Below, in pieces: positions 8,160 through 16,446 of a stretch of DNA of 64,000 bases. Location: positions 686,356 through 750,355 of the forward strand of contig NZ_CP060140.1 in assembly GCF_022376295.1 (NCBI RefSeq). Direction: 5' to 3'. Every line of letters begins with the position of its first letter. The stretch's first letter is position 1. Origin of the DNA: Nodularia sphaerocarpa UHCC 0038 (GTDB lineage: Bacteria; Cyanobacteriota; Cyanobacteriia; Cyanobacteriales; Nostocaceae). The translations under genes were made by a program, and so were the position numbers. Under the pieces are notes generated by a model. It was not told where the DNA came from. It was given only the letters and a program-made list of their open reading frames with translations, and searched no databases.

Positions 8160-9230
8160 ATGAAGTTTATCAGAAGATCAGCGTTAATTTTAGCGATCGC
8201 TCCCCTAATATTTGCAATTACGGCTTGTAACAATCCAGGAGAAACCACAAACACAAATAATCCCGCAACACAAACAACTCGTAATCGCTGGGATGCAATT
8301 AAAAGTCGTGGTCAACTAGTTTGCGGTGTCAGTGGACAAATCCCAGGTTTTAGCTTTGTGGAAACTGACGGTAAGTATAGTGGTATCGACGTGGATATCT
8401 GCCGAGCGATCGCAGCTGCTTTATTTGACAACCCAGATGCAGTAGACTTTCGCAACCTCAGCGCCCAAGAGCGGTTTACAGCCTTACAAACTGGGGAAAT
8501 AGACGTTCTCAGCCGTAACACTAGCTGGACACTCAGTCGTGCCACTTCTATGGGTCTAGAATTTGCCCCCGTTGTCTTTTACGATGGTCAGGCGATCATG
8601 GTTGGCAAAAATAGTGGCATTAATTCCCTGGCAGATATGAAAGATAAAGCCATCTGCGTTCAAAGTGGTACTACTACAGAGCAAAATTTAGCAGACCAAA
8701 TGCGGAAACGAAACATCACCTACAAGCCCATTGTCTTTGAAGATGTTAATGTGACTTTTGCTACTTATGCAGAAGGGCGTTGTGATGGCATTACAGCCGA
8801 TCGTTCAGCATTAGTTTCTCGGCGCATCACTCTACCCAATCCTGCAAATAACGTCATTCTGGATGAAGTAATTTCCTCAGAACCCCTAGCACCAGCCGTT
8901 GCCAAAGGTGACTCTGTATTAGGTAGTGCGGTGACATGGGTGGTTTATTCGCTAATTAAAGCCGAAGAATTGGGGATTAATTCTCAGAACGTGGGACAAT
9001 TCGCTACTAGTAATGACCCAGATATTAAACGCTTTTTAGGCACAGAAGGCAATCTAGGAGAAGGACTCGGTTTAACAAACGACTTCGCCGCCAGGATAGT
9101 GAAGCACGTCGGTAACTATGGCGAAATTTACGATCGCAACCTGGGACCAAAAACTAACCTGAATCTCCCTCGCGGTCAAAATCAACTAGGTCAGCAGGGT
9201 GGATTACTTTATTCTCCGCCGTTTCGCTAA
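8160..9230 (+). CDS. natF: Amino-acid ABC transporter substrate-binding lipoprotein
   Basis: A 356-residue polar amino-acid binding protein (family 3 solute-binding). The signal sequence ends at lipobox ITAC with Cys23 as lipidated residue, then a Thr/Asn-rich linker. The core has RGQLVCGVSGQIPGFSF, GIDVDICRAIAAALF and LSRNTSWTLSRA, as in the AapJ/BztA/NatF group. Gene order binding protein, two permeases, ATPase matches Anabaena natFGH-bgtA, which takes up acidic and neutral polar amino acids and recovers leaked ones. The gene name is by order and family, not by alignment. Confidence 0.88.
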   Translation: MKFIRRSALILAIAPLIFAITACNNPGETTNTNNPATQTTRNRWDAIKSRGQLVCGVSGQIPGFSFVETDGKYSGIDVDICRAIAAALFDNPDAVDFRNLSAQERFTALQTGEIDVLSRNTSWTLSRATSMGLEFAPVVFYDGQAIMVGKNSGINSLADMKDKAICVQSGTTTEQNLADQMRKRNITYKPIVFEDVNVTFATYAEGRCDGITADRSALVSRRITLPNPANNVILDEVISSEPLAPAVAKGDSVLGSAVTWVVYSLIKAEELGINSQNVGQFATSNDPDIKRFLGTEGNLGEGLGLTNDFAARIVKHVGNYGEIYDRNLGPKTNLNLPRGQNQLGQQGGLLYSPPFR

Positions 9231-9245
9231 AGGGCAGAATCACTC

Positions 9246-10166
9246 ATGACTAATTCCAAACCACCTGTATGGCGCGATTATCGATTTTGGAACATTGTGG
9301 TACAACTGATAGCTGTATTGTTAGCAGCAGTTGTAGTCATTATCCTGTGGGGTAATCTCAACCGCAATTTGCAGCAATTAGGCATTCAGTTGGGATTTGA
9401 TTTTCTCCAGCAGCAAGCGTCTTTTGGTATCGGCGAAACCCTCATTAATTACCAACCAACTGATACCTACAGTCGCGCCTTGTGGGTGGGATTAGTGAAC
9501 TCATTGCGGGTGGCAGTTTTAGGTATTTTCTTTACCACTATTGTGGGAATTAGTGCAGGGATAGCCCGGTTTTCTGACAACTGGCTAGTGCGGAAAATTA
9601 CGAGTATTTACGTAGAAATTTTTCGGAATACACCTTTACTGCTGCAATTATTATTTTGGTACTTTGCCGTATTTCTAGGTTTTCCCAGAAAAGAGGATAA
9701 AATTTCCCTCTGGGGATTTTTGGGACTCAGCCAAGATGGTCTAGAACTGCCTTGGTTTACTTTATCTCCAGAGTTTTCAGCTTTATTGCTGGGGTTGGTG
9801 TTTTTCACTGGTGCGTTTATTGCCGAAATTGTTCGCGGCGGCATTCAATCAGTACCAAAAGGGCAATGGGAAGCAGCGCGATCTCTAGGATTTCCGCCAT
9901 TATTAATTATGCGTCTAGTCATATTTCCCCAAGCCTTGCGAGTGATTATTCCGCCACTTACCAGTCAGTATTTAAACTTAACGAAAAATTCCAGTTTAGC
10001 GATCGCCATCGGCTACCCTGATGTTTATTTTGTCGCCTCTACCACCTTTAACCAAACCGGGAGAGCCGTAGAAGTAATGTTGCTACTGATATTGACATAT
10101 CTCACCCTGAGTTTGACTATTTCCGTAACAATGAACTTATTCAACCGCCAAGTGCAGATCAAATGA
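9246..10166 (+). CDS. natG: Amino-acid ABC transporter permease
   Basis: A 306-residue inner-membrane permease of the His/Glu/Gln family. The N-terminal helix (VVQLIAVLLAAVVVIILW) is followed by the binding-protein-dependent permease core LWVGLVNSLRVAVLGIFF. The EAA loop AEIVRGGIQSVPKGQWEAA contacts the ATPase. It starts 15 bp after natF, clearly cotranscribed. A 7-bp repeat array separates it from natH. Confidence 0.9.
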   Translation: MTNSKPPVWRDYRFWNIVVQLIAVLLAAVVVIILWGNLNRNLQQLGIQLGFDFLQQQASFGIGETLINYQPTDTYSRALWVGLVNSLRVAVLGIFFTTIVGISAGIARFSDNWLVRKITSIYVEIFRNTPLLLQLLFWYFAVFLGFPRKEDKISLWGFLGLSQDGLELPWFTLSPEFSALLLGLVFFTGAFIAEIVRGGIQSVPKGQWEAARSLGFPPLLIMRLVIFPQALRVIIPPLTSQYLNLTKNSSLAIAIGYPDVYFVASTTFNQTGRAVEVMLLLILTYLTLSLTISVTMNLFNRQVQIK

Positions 10167-10222
10167 GTAGGGAGTGGGGAAGAGGCTGGGGTGCAGGGTG
10201 CAGGGGAGAAAGATGGTGATTT

Positions 10223-10362
10223 CCCAATGACAAATGACAAATGACAAATGACTAATGACTAATGACCAATGACCAATGACCAATGACCAATGACTAATGA
10301 CCAATGACCAATGACCAATGACCAATGACCAATGACAAATGACCAATGACAAATGACCAATG
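10223..10362. repeat. 7-bp tandem repeat (AATGACC/AATGACA)n running into natH start
   Basis: About 20 units with core ATGAC. The last unit supplies the natH start codon (ATGACTA). Upstream of it, 10185-10205 holds a second 7-bp unit, GGTGCAG. The array fills almost the whole gap between natG and natH and leaves no room for a normal Shine-Dalgarno. ATGs in earlier units open only five-codon frames because the period creates an in-frame TGA. Confidence 0.93.
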
Positions 10363-11511
10363 ACTAAATTGACTTGGTTACGTAAAAACCTCTTTAGTAG
10401 CTGGTATAACAGCTTGTTGACTGTTGTCTGCTTAGGACTGTTGTTTTGGATGGTATGGGGATTACTGAATTGGGCAATTACTCAAGCACAATGGACAGTA
10501 ATTTGGGTGAATTTACGTTTATTTTTAGTTGGTAGGTTTCCCCAAACCTTATACTGGCGAGTTTGGATTGTCGTGGCGATCGCTTCCACATTCAGCGCCA
10601 TCACTGTTAGTGTATTCTTTGGTAAACAACAGTTGACAAAGCCTCTGGTTGTTGGATATGCCTTGATTTCGGGATTCTTATTAGTAATTTTGCCCTGGGA
10701 TTTGACATCCCGCCTGTGGTTGCTGTTAATTGCAGTTTTGCTCCTTGCAGGTTTTTGGTTGGGAAGTAGATTTGATCAAATCATAGCGCCTTGGCTTTCT
10801 TTAGCATGGTTGTTGTCATTTCCCGTAATTCTGTGGCTACTTGGCGGTGGGTTTGGCTTGCAACCAGTATCTACCAACCTTTGGAACGGTTTGTTACTCA
10901 CCTTACTAATGGCAAGCGTTAGTATAGTCCTTTCCTTTCCCATTGGCGTTTTACTAGCATTAGGACGCACCAGTTATTTGCCTGTAGTGCGTTGGTTTTG
11001 CATCTTCTATATTGAAATTGTCAGAGGACTACCGCTAATTGGGATTTTGTTCCTAGCCCAAGTCATGTTGCCATTATTTCTGCCCACAGAATTGCGTTTA
11101 GATCGATTACTGCGAGGAGTAGCCGGACTAGTATTATTTAGTGCTGCTTACATGGCAGAAAACGTGCGTGGCGGACTCCAAGCCATCCCACGGGGACAAG
11201 TTGAAGCAGCAAAAGCATTAGGACTGAATACACCTTTAGTAGTAATTTTAATTATTCTCCCCCAAGCTTTACGGGCAGTTATTCCGGCAATAGTTGGTCA
11301 GTTTATTGGCTTATTTAAAGACACTTCCCTATTATCTCTGGTGGGATTGGTAGAACTCACAGGTATTTCCCGTTCTATTTTGGCGCAGCCCCAATTTCTG
11401 GGACGCTATGCAGAAGTTTATTTATTTATTGGATTAATTTACTGGATATTTTGTTACTTGATGTCCTTAGCCTCTAGACGATTAGAAAAACAATTAAATA
11501 TTAGTCAATAG
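10360..11511 (+). CDS. natH: Amino-acid ABC transporter permease (long form)
   Basis: A 383-residue permease. It has the longer N-terminal half typical of AapM/NatH (several extra helices, residues about 15-165), then the permease domain starting LWNGLLLTLLMASVSIVLSF. The EAA loop is AENVRGGLQAIPRGQVEAA. It pairs with NatG to form the channel. The start codon is embedded in a 7-bp repeat array and no ribosome-binding site is visible. Translation may depend on coupling from natG or on an unstructured leader. The next possible starts lie inside conserved sequence, so 10360 is kept. Confidence 0.88.
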   Translation: MTKLTWLRKNLFSSWYNSLLTVVCLGLLFWMVWGLLNWAITQAQWTVIWVNLRLFLVGRFPQTLYWRVWIVVAIASTFSAITVSVFFGKQQLTKPLVVGYALISGFLLVILPWDLTSRLWLLLIAVLLLAGFWLGSRFDQIIAPWLSLAWLLSFPVILWLLGGGFGLQPVSTNLWNGLLLTLLMASVSIVLSFPIGVLLALGRTSYLPVVRWFCIFYIEIVRGLPLIGILFLAQVMLPLFLPTELRLDRLLRGVAGLVLFSAAYMAENVRGGLQAIPRGQVEAAKALGLNTPLVVILIILPQALRAVIPAIVGQFIGLFKDTSLLSLVGLVELTGISRSILAQPQFLGRYAEVYLFIGLIYWIFCYLMSLASRRLEKQLNISQ

Positions 11512-11535
11512 AGCAATATTACCTAATTACAGCCC

Positions 11536-12276
11536 ATGTCAGAGTTACAACCAATAATTGTTGCTGAAGATGTTCATAAATGGTACGGTAAATTTCATGC
11601 TCTCCAGGGCGTGAGTTTAAATGTCAATCGTGGAGAAGTGGTAGTTTTGATGGGACCTTCTGGTTCTGGTAAGTCAACCTTTATCCGCACATTTAACGCT
11701 TTAGAAACATACCAACAGGGAAAAATCATCATTGACGGTATTACCCTCAGTCATGACTTGCAAAATATTGAAATGATTCGGCGAGAAGTGGGGATGGTAT
11801 TTCAGCAGTTTAATTTATTTCCCCATTTAACAGTCCTGGAAAACATTTCTTTAGCTCCCATTTGGGTGCGGCGGTTGTCAAAGCCAAAAGCTGAAGAATT
11901 AGCAATGCAACTTTTAGAAAGAGTGGGTATTTTAGAACAAGCGCAGAAATATCCCGGACAGTTATCTGGTGGACAGCAACAACGGGTAGCGATCGCCCGT
12001 GCTTTAGCTATGAAACCTAAAATTATGCTCTTTGACGAACCCACATCCGCATTAGATCCAGAGATGGTCAGAGAAGTGTTAGATGTAATGCGAAGCCTAG
12101 CTAACGATGGGATGACGATGGTAGTAGTTACCCACGAAGTCGGATTTGCTCGTGAAGTAGCCGACCGAGTAATTCTCATGGATAGTGGTTCCCTGATTGA
12201 GTCAGCTACACCTGATACCTTTTTCACCAACCCCAAAGAAGCACGGACTCGGAAATTTTTAGCGCAGATTCTCTAA
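11536..12276 (+). CDS. bgtA: Amino-acid ABC transporter ATPase
   Basis: A 246-residue ATPase of the polar amino-acid family. Walker A GPSGSGKST, signature LSGGQQQRVAIARAL, Walker B IMLFDEPTSALDPE and the H-loop VVVTHEVGFA are intact. It starts 24 bp after natH and closes the operon. In Anabaena, BgtA energises both the NatFGH system and the basic amino-acid system; whether it is shared here cannot be seen. Confidence 0.88.
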   Translation: MSELQPIIVAEDVHKWYGKFHALQGVSLNVNRGEVVVLMGPSGSGKSTFIRTFNALETYQQGKIIIDGITLSHDLQNIEMIRREVGMVFQQFNLFPHLTVLENISLAPIWVRRLSKPKAEELAMQLLERVGILEQAQKYPGQLSGGQQQRVAIARALAMKPKIMLFDEPTSALDPEMVREVLDVMRSLANDGMTMVVVTHEVGFAREVADRVILMDSGSLIESATPDTFFTNPKEARTRKFLAQIL

Positions 12277-12427
12277 AATATCTTTATTTTCGCTAAACTT
12301 TGCGATTTTATGAATTTAACCTCAAGCCGTCTCACAAACTGATTGTAAAAGCTGGAGACACTAATATTAGCGATCGCTTGTGCCTAAAGCCGCGATAAAA
12401 TTCTCAAGCACAACAGCGAAATTATCC

Positions 12428-13264
12428 ATGACGCAAATCAACTGGCAAATTGTCAAAAATTACGAAGACATCCTATATCACAAAGCCGACGGTATCGCCA
12501 AAATCACCATTAACCGTCCCCATAAACGCAATGCATTTCGTCCTAAAACTGTCTTTGAACTGTACGAAGCTTTCTGTGATGCTCGTGAAGATACGACCAT
12601 TGGTGTAGTTCTATTTACTGGTGCAGGTCCCCACACTGATGGTAAATACGCTTTCTGTTCTGGTGGAGATCAAAGTGTACGCGGAAAAGCGGGTTATGTT
12701 GACGATGCGGGAATCCCCCGGCTAAACGTGTTGGACTTGCAACGCCTGATTCGTTCCATGCCGAAAGTAGTCATTGCTTTAGTAGCTGGATATGCTATTG
12801 GTGGTGGACACGTCCTACACCTAATTTGTGACCTCACCATTGCCGCCGATAATGCGATTTTCGGACAAACGGGACCGAAAGTGGGTAGTTTTGATGGTGG
12901 TTTTGGCGCAAGTTATCTCGCCCGTGTTGTCGGACAAAAAAAAGCGCGAGAAATTTGGTTTCTCTGTCGCCAATATAACGCCCAACAAGCTCTAGATATG
13001 GGTTTAGTAAATACTATTGTCCCAGTAGAACAGCTAGAAGCCGAAGGTATTCAATGGGCGCAAGAAATTTTAGAAAAAAGTCCCATTGCAATTCGCTGTC
13101 TGAAATCAGCATTCAACGCTGACTGTGATGGACAAGCTGGTTTACAAGAACTCGCCGGGAACGCCACTCTACTGTATTACATGACTGAAGAGGGTTCTGA
13201 GGGAAAACAAGCCTTTTTAGAAAAACGTCCCCCGAATTTTCGCACCTTTCCTTGGCTACCATAA
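12428..13264 (+). CDS. menB: 1,4-dihydroxy-2-naphthoyl-CoA synthase MenB
   Basis: A 278-residue crotonase-fold enzyme. ITINRPHKRNAFRP, the oxyanion-hole FCSGGDQSVRG and GYAIGGGHVLHLICDL, and TGPKVGSFDGGFG are MenB signatures. It closes the naphthoquinone ring from O-succinylbenzoyl-CoA. The frame could open at GTG 12380, but ATG 12428 gives the family start MTQINWQIVKNYEDILYHK. A strong bidirectional terminator follows. With menD upstream it supplies phylloquinone; the nat operon sits between them. Confidence 0.95.
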   Translation: MTQINWQIVKNYEDILYHKADGIAKITINRPHKRNAFRPKTVFELYEAFCDAREDTTIGVVLFTGAGPHTDGKYAFCSGGDQSVRGKAGYVDDAGIPRLNVLDLQRLIRSMPKVVIALVAGYAIGGGHVLHLICDLTIAADNAIFGQTGPKVGSFDGGFGASYLARVVGQKKAREIWFLCRQYNAQQALDMGLVNTIVPVEQLEAEGIQWAQEILEKSPIAIRCLKSAFNADCDGQAGLQELAGNATLLYYMTEEGSEGKQAFLEKRPPNFRTFPWLP

Positions 13265-13270
13265 AATTTA

Positions 13271-13303
13271 AAAATCGCACCTGAGAACCAGGTGCGATTT
13301 TTT
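13271..13303. terminator. Intrinsic terminator after menB, bidirectional
   Basis: A perfect 13-bp stem (13271-13283 with 13289-13301), 5-nt loop, A-tract on the left and T-tract on the right. It serves menB and, read on the other strand, the convergent gene at 13381-13695. Confidence 0.92.
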
Positions 13304-13380
13304 CCGATGTCAAAATTCACAGCACCAGAAATATTAAAGTTTTATCTTATTTTATACAAATTCAGTGGAGTACTGGGCAA

Positions 13381-13695
13381 CTAAATTCGCCCTACCGCAA
13401 TCTCAGCTTCTTGTGAGGTGCAGTGAGCTATTTCCTCTATAGGGGTAATCATAGTCTTGTCTGCATCTGTAACCAAAGTTGGTGAAGAACCTAACACTCT
13501 TGTTGCATCTGGTAAATCCCAAGCGTCTTCCAAAGTTTCCCAAGAAGGTGCAAAAGGTGGTAGCGCCAAAGAGCAAGCTTTCCAGCCTGCTTGCACTGGA
13601 CTTCCTAACTGCTGGCACATTCCGCCTCGACGACCTTCTGGCTGGTAATGACGGCAATATCTACAGGCAGATGTCAAGATTTTAATAGGTTTCAT
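13381..13695 (-). CDS. Small cysteine-rich protein, function unknown
   Basis: A 104-residue soluble protein I cannot assign. The N-terminal half carries four Cys (11, 14, 27, 41; C-x2-C-x12-C-x13-C) in a CRYCRHYQPEGRRGGMCQQL context, fit for zinc or an iron-sulfur centre. The stretch WKACSLALPPFAPSWE looks like a conserved family block, while the C-terminus is plain. It is probably a conserved cyanobacterial protein, as the reading has normal codon use and a terminator downstream. No neighbour suggests a role. Confidence 0.65.
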   Translation of the reverse strand: MKPIKILTSACRYCRHYQPEGRRGGMCQQLGSPVQAGWKACSLALPPFAPSWETLEDAWDLPDATRVLGSSPTLVTDADKTMITPIEEIAHCTSQEAEIAVGRI

Positions 13696-14106
13696 TTGGT
13701 TACATCTTTAATGCAGTTTATGGGTGATTTACATACTTATATTTTGCTCCTATATCTAAAGAGGTAATATGAGCAAAAAGTCATTATTGTACATAGGTTT
13801 CAGCGATCCCCAGTCACAAATAAACTTTATGATGTTTTTATATTCTTGTTATATATGTAAATGATCACTGTAGTGAACACCCACTAAATTTTAACTTAAA
13901 ATAGCTGGGGATCAAGGATAAGGTTCAAAGTTTGGATTTCAATCCAATTGTAAATTCATTACTTCGGGTGCAAGAGTTTCCTCGGACGGGAACGGCTCTT
14001 GAAGAACTTTTTCACCAAAAAATTGCGCTCGGAGAACTTGCTGTTAGGGGATTGGGGCGTGAGCAGCGTGCTGTGTCGGATTCTATAGTTCCACATTTGA
14101 AAAGGT

Positions 14107-14239
14107 GTAAGTAGGTGGGCGTAAATAAAGTTAACTGGCGGGGGTCGTCATTTGTCCTTTGTCATTGGTCATTGGTAAGGGTTTCATGGGTGTTTACGAG
14201 TCGTCATATAGTTTGGTTTTTCCATACCCACCTACTTAT
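14107..14239. mobile_element. MITE-like element with AAGTAGGTGGG ends
   Basis: The 11-bp arm AAGTAGGTGGG (14109-14119) is exactly complementary to 14227-14237, in an element of about 130 bp. Between the arms lies a short TCATTTG/TCATTGG 7-bp tandem run (14147-14177). Confidence 0.6.
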
Positions 14240-14276
14240 ATAGCGATTCTCCCCGGTGTGAGGTATGGCTTGTACG

Positions 14277-14371
14277 GGCGGGTTTAGCAATATCGTGGGG
14301 TGGGCATACTTCGACAAGCTCAGTACAAGTCCTGCCCGCCTTCTTCGTTGAATGATATCTGTAAACCCGCC
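14277..14371. repeat. Inverted-repeat element, GGCGGGTTTA ends
   Basis: GGCGGGTTTA (14277-14286) is complementary to TAAACCCGCC (14362-14371). The 95-bp interval contains the interspersed CTTCGACAAGCTCAGT motif. It resembles small foldback repeats that are common in Nostocales. Confidence 0.55.
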
Positions 14372-14434
14372 GCTACTGGGTGTTTTCTCCCCGGCTCTCC
14401 TGGCTCTTCTCAGTACCTAGCGGACTGGGAAAGG

Positions 14435-14977
14435 CTAGAATTGCTTGGCAGCACAAACATAACAGACTTGCCAACGCTGGAGTTCACCGGGTGGGGTGGG
14501 AGATTGGCACTTAGGACAAAGGGGTAAGCCATGCGATCGCACTTGCATTCTCTTAGCCCAAGATTCAAAAGCCGTGGTCGCGCTCTCAATAGCGGGTTTA
14601 ACCTGACTGCAAGAAAAACTGACATCACCCAAATAACTGGGATGTTCCTGTGGAATGACGGTTTTTGGCTGTAAGTAATCAGGAAGAGGCTGCCAATCTT
14701 TAGTAGAAAAGCGAATATCCACCAACGGCTCAGACAATTTTTGATTTAACTTTAAAAGCAGTGTTGTTCGTCCAAATGTCATGTTCTGCGCCCAAGCAGC
14801 GCTAGAAGTTGCTACCTGCAAAACATCACGCTGAATTGATAATGGTCGCGTATGGGTAGCAGCCACTTTTCCGACAATATCTGGCCATAACTGGAGCAAG
14901 CGTTGAAATGGGTGTTCTTGCCATTTAGCCTGCTGTTCCAGAACGCCTAAAATATCATTAACTGATTTCAAGGACAT
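14435..14977 (-). CDS. dciA: Replicative helicase loader DciA (DUF721)
   Basis: A 180-residue DUF721/DciA protein. The N-terminal KH-like DUF721 domain (residues about 1-100) has LLQLWPDIVGKVAATHTRPL and ATSSAAWAQNMTF. A linker follows, and the C-terminus carries a zinc-ribbon pattern, CPKC-x14-CYVC. DciA is the ancestral loader of DnaB in bacteria lacking DnaC, including cyanobacteria. The helicase dnaB itself lies 12 kb away in this window. The start at 14977 is followed at once by MSLKSVNDILGVL, as expected. It is divergent from the SPOR-like gene. Confidence 0.85.
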   Translation of the reverse strand: MSLKSVNDILGVLEQQAKWQEHPFQRLLQLWPDIVGKVAATHTRPLSIQRDVLQVATSSAAWAQNMTFGRTTLLLKLNQKLSEPLVDIRFSTKDWQPLPDYLQPKTVIPQEHPSYLGDVSFSCSQVKPAIESATTAFESWAKRMQVRSHGLPLCPKCQSPTPPGELQRWQVCYVCAAKQF

Positions 14978-15082
14978 TTTTGAGATTGCTGAATGTGAGC
15001 TATTTTTTAAACAATTTTCGCTATGATTGCGCTTAATGTATCTAAAGTTAATCCAGTAGTCTAGGTTTGAGGCAGAGATGTC

Positions 15083-16324
15083 ATGAGTGAAAATCCCCGA
15101 ATAGATTCCGAAACGAAATCATCGAAAACATCTGGCTTGAAGCCACAATTAGCGGCTGCGTTGGCGACCTTAGAAGTACCTATAGATCAAGAGTTAGCCA
15201 GATTCCGCCGGACACGAATTGGAGTCAGGATACAGAATCAATCCCGTATGGGCAGTTACATCAGCAGTCAATCCCCAGATTTGCCGGATTATCGAGCTAC
15301 AGAAGGCAAAATTACACCAACAGTCGGTAACAATAATACAGATAGTACCCCTGCATTTATACTGAATGAGACTTTGGCAGAGAACCCAGCCGCAACTCAC
15401 GCCACACTTGATGATTTAAACTTAATCTCTGATTCCGTGTCTATCAAAACACAAATTCCTCAGTCTGCAACAAATTCTGCCAGCAGTATTGTACATAGGG
15501 TAGTAGAACTTGAGCAAAATCAACATCTCGCCCCAGGAAATGATCATCCTTTACAACCAGATGATTACTTGGAATCGAGTGAAGCACTGCTGCGAAGTTT
15601 AACAGATGAGCAAGAGTCCACAGAACAGCCGAGTAATTCCAATGATAGTTTGCTATCACCTTTGGGTATTGGCTCGATGTTACTGCTATTAGTTGCTAGT
15701 CTCAGTCTGGGTTACGTTGTGTTAAATCCTAATTCTCCAGGCTGGTCTATGTTGAACCTAGGTAGATTTTTTCAAACCGAGTCATCCCCGAATATTGGGG
15801 AAAATACTGAGACAATTGGCAGTAATACCCAAGGTGAATCTCAACCAGAACTGACTCCTATAGTTAAGTATCCTAATTTAGCAGCGAAAGAATTTCGGGA
15901 GGTGAGAAATCCGACTGATATAGTCGGTTTACAACCGAAAGTTCAACCCACACCCACGCCGATAATTTCTCAACCTCCAGTGATTCCTCCAACTATGGAA
16001 TCATTACCACAGTTACAAGCTGTAATTCCTGTGGATGTACCTCCATCAAGAGCAGAAATCACCGCACCTGTATCTGCAAACAAGACAAATCCCCCCAATG
16101 CTAATGCAGAACTCAAACCAGCAGCAGATGGGTTTTATCATATAGTGATGGATAATCAAGGCGATCGCGCGCTCTCTAATGCCCAAAAAATCGTTCCCGA
16201 TGCTTATTTATCCCCAGGACAAACTTTGATTTATCTGGCTGCTGTCAAGACGCAAGAGGAAGCAAAACAAAGGGTACAAGAGTTTCAGTCCAAGGGTATC
16301 AAAGCCAGGGTTCAGCAGCCTTGA
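15083..16324 (+). CDS. Single-pass membrane protein with C-terminal SPOR-like domain
   Basis: A 413-residue protein. The cytoplasmic part (1-190) begins with a conserved-looking LAAALATLEVPIDQELARFRR block and then low-complexity sequence. One membrane helix (about 191-217, SMLLLLVASLSLGYVVL) is followed by a Pro/Gln/Thr-rich periplasmic linker. The last 65 residues (DGFYHIVMDNQGD ... AKQRVQEFQSKGIKARV) look like a SPOR peptidoglycan-binding fold. A cell-envelope or septum role is inferred. It is followed on the same strand by pspA and vipp1, possibly an envelope-stress group. Confidence 0.7.
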   Translation: MSENPRIDSETKSSKTSGLKPQLAAALATLEVPIDQELARFRRTRIGVRIQNQSRMGSYISSQSPDLPDYRATEGKITPTVGNNNTDSTPAFILNETLAENPAATHATLDDLNLISDSVSIKTQIPQSATNSASSIVHRVVELEQNQHLAPGNDHPLQPDDYLESSEALLRSLTDEQESTEQPSNSNDSLLSPLGIGSMLLLLVASLSLGYVVLNPNSPGWSMLNLGRFFQTESSPNIGENTETIGSNTQGESQPELTPIVKYPNLAAKEFREVRNPTDIVGLQPKVQPTPTPIISQPPVIPPTMESLPQLQAVIPVDVPPSRAEITAPVSANKTNPPNANAELKPAADGFYHIVMDNQGDRALSNAQKIVPDAYLSPGQTLIYLAAVKTQEEAKQRVQEFQSKGIKARVQQP

Positions 16325-16446
16325 GTTGTGAAGGTCTAGGATGGATGAAAGGATGGGGTACTGGTCACGAATCTGGATTCTTCCTGTTTTCCCCCTAGTC
16401 CCTAATACTGCGCTGTGGATACAAAATCAATGGAGAGAGAGCCGAT

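Larger units (their letters stand above)
13696..14434. other. Repeat-filled intergenic region
   Basis: About 740 bp without a supported gene. It holds the separated arms GATCCCCAG (13805-13813) and CTGGGGATC (13905-13913), two inverted-repeat elements (14107-14239 and 14277-14371) and the fragment CTTCGACAAGCTCAGT (about 14309-14324), a common interspersed motif. A 60-codon frame at 13932-14114 has no recognisable family. I looked for rnpB, tmRNA and 6S RNA hallmarks and saw none. Confidence 0.5.

Noticed and set aside
7927..8163. Open frame reading VISHLSFVISHLS across the 7-bp array
   Set aside because: It is a by-product of the repeat, which is open in several frames; no family resemblance.
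10137..10352. Minus-strand frame with HWSLVIGHWSLVI
   Set aside because: The peptide is a translation of the ATGACC array, not a gene.
13932..14114. 60-codon frame in the 740-bp gap
   Set aside because: No recognisable family, no ribosome-binding site, surrounded by repeats; coding status not supported.
13700..14430. Possible rnpB, tmRNA or 6S RNA
   Set aside because: The hallmark conserved cores of these RNAs were not found; the inverted repeats are better explained as small elements.
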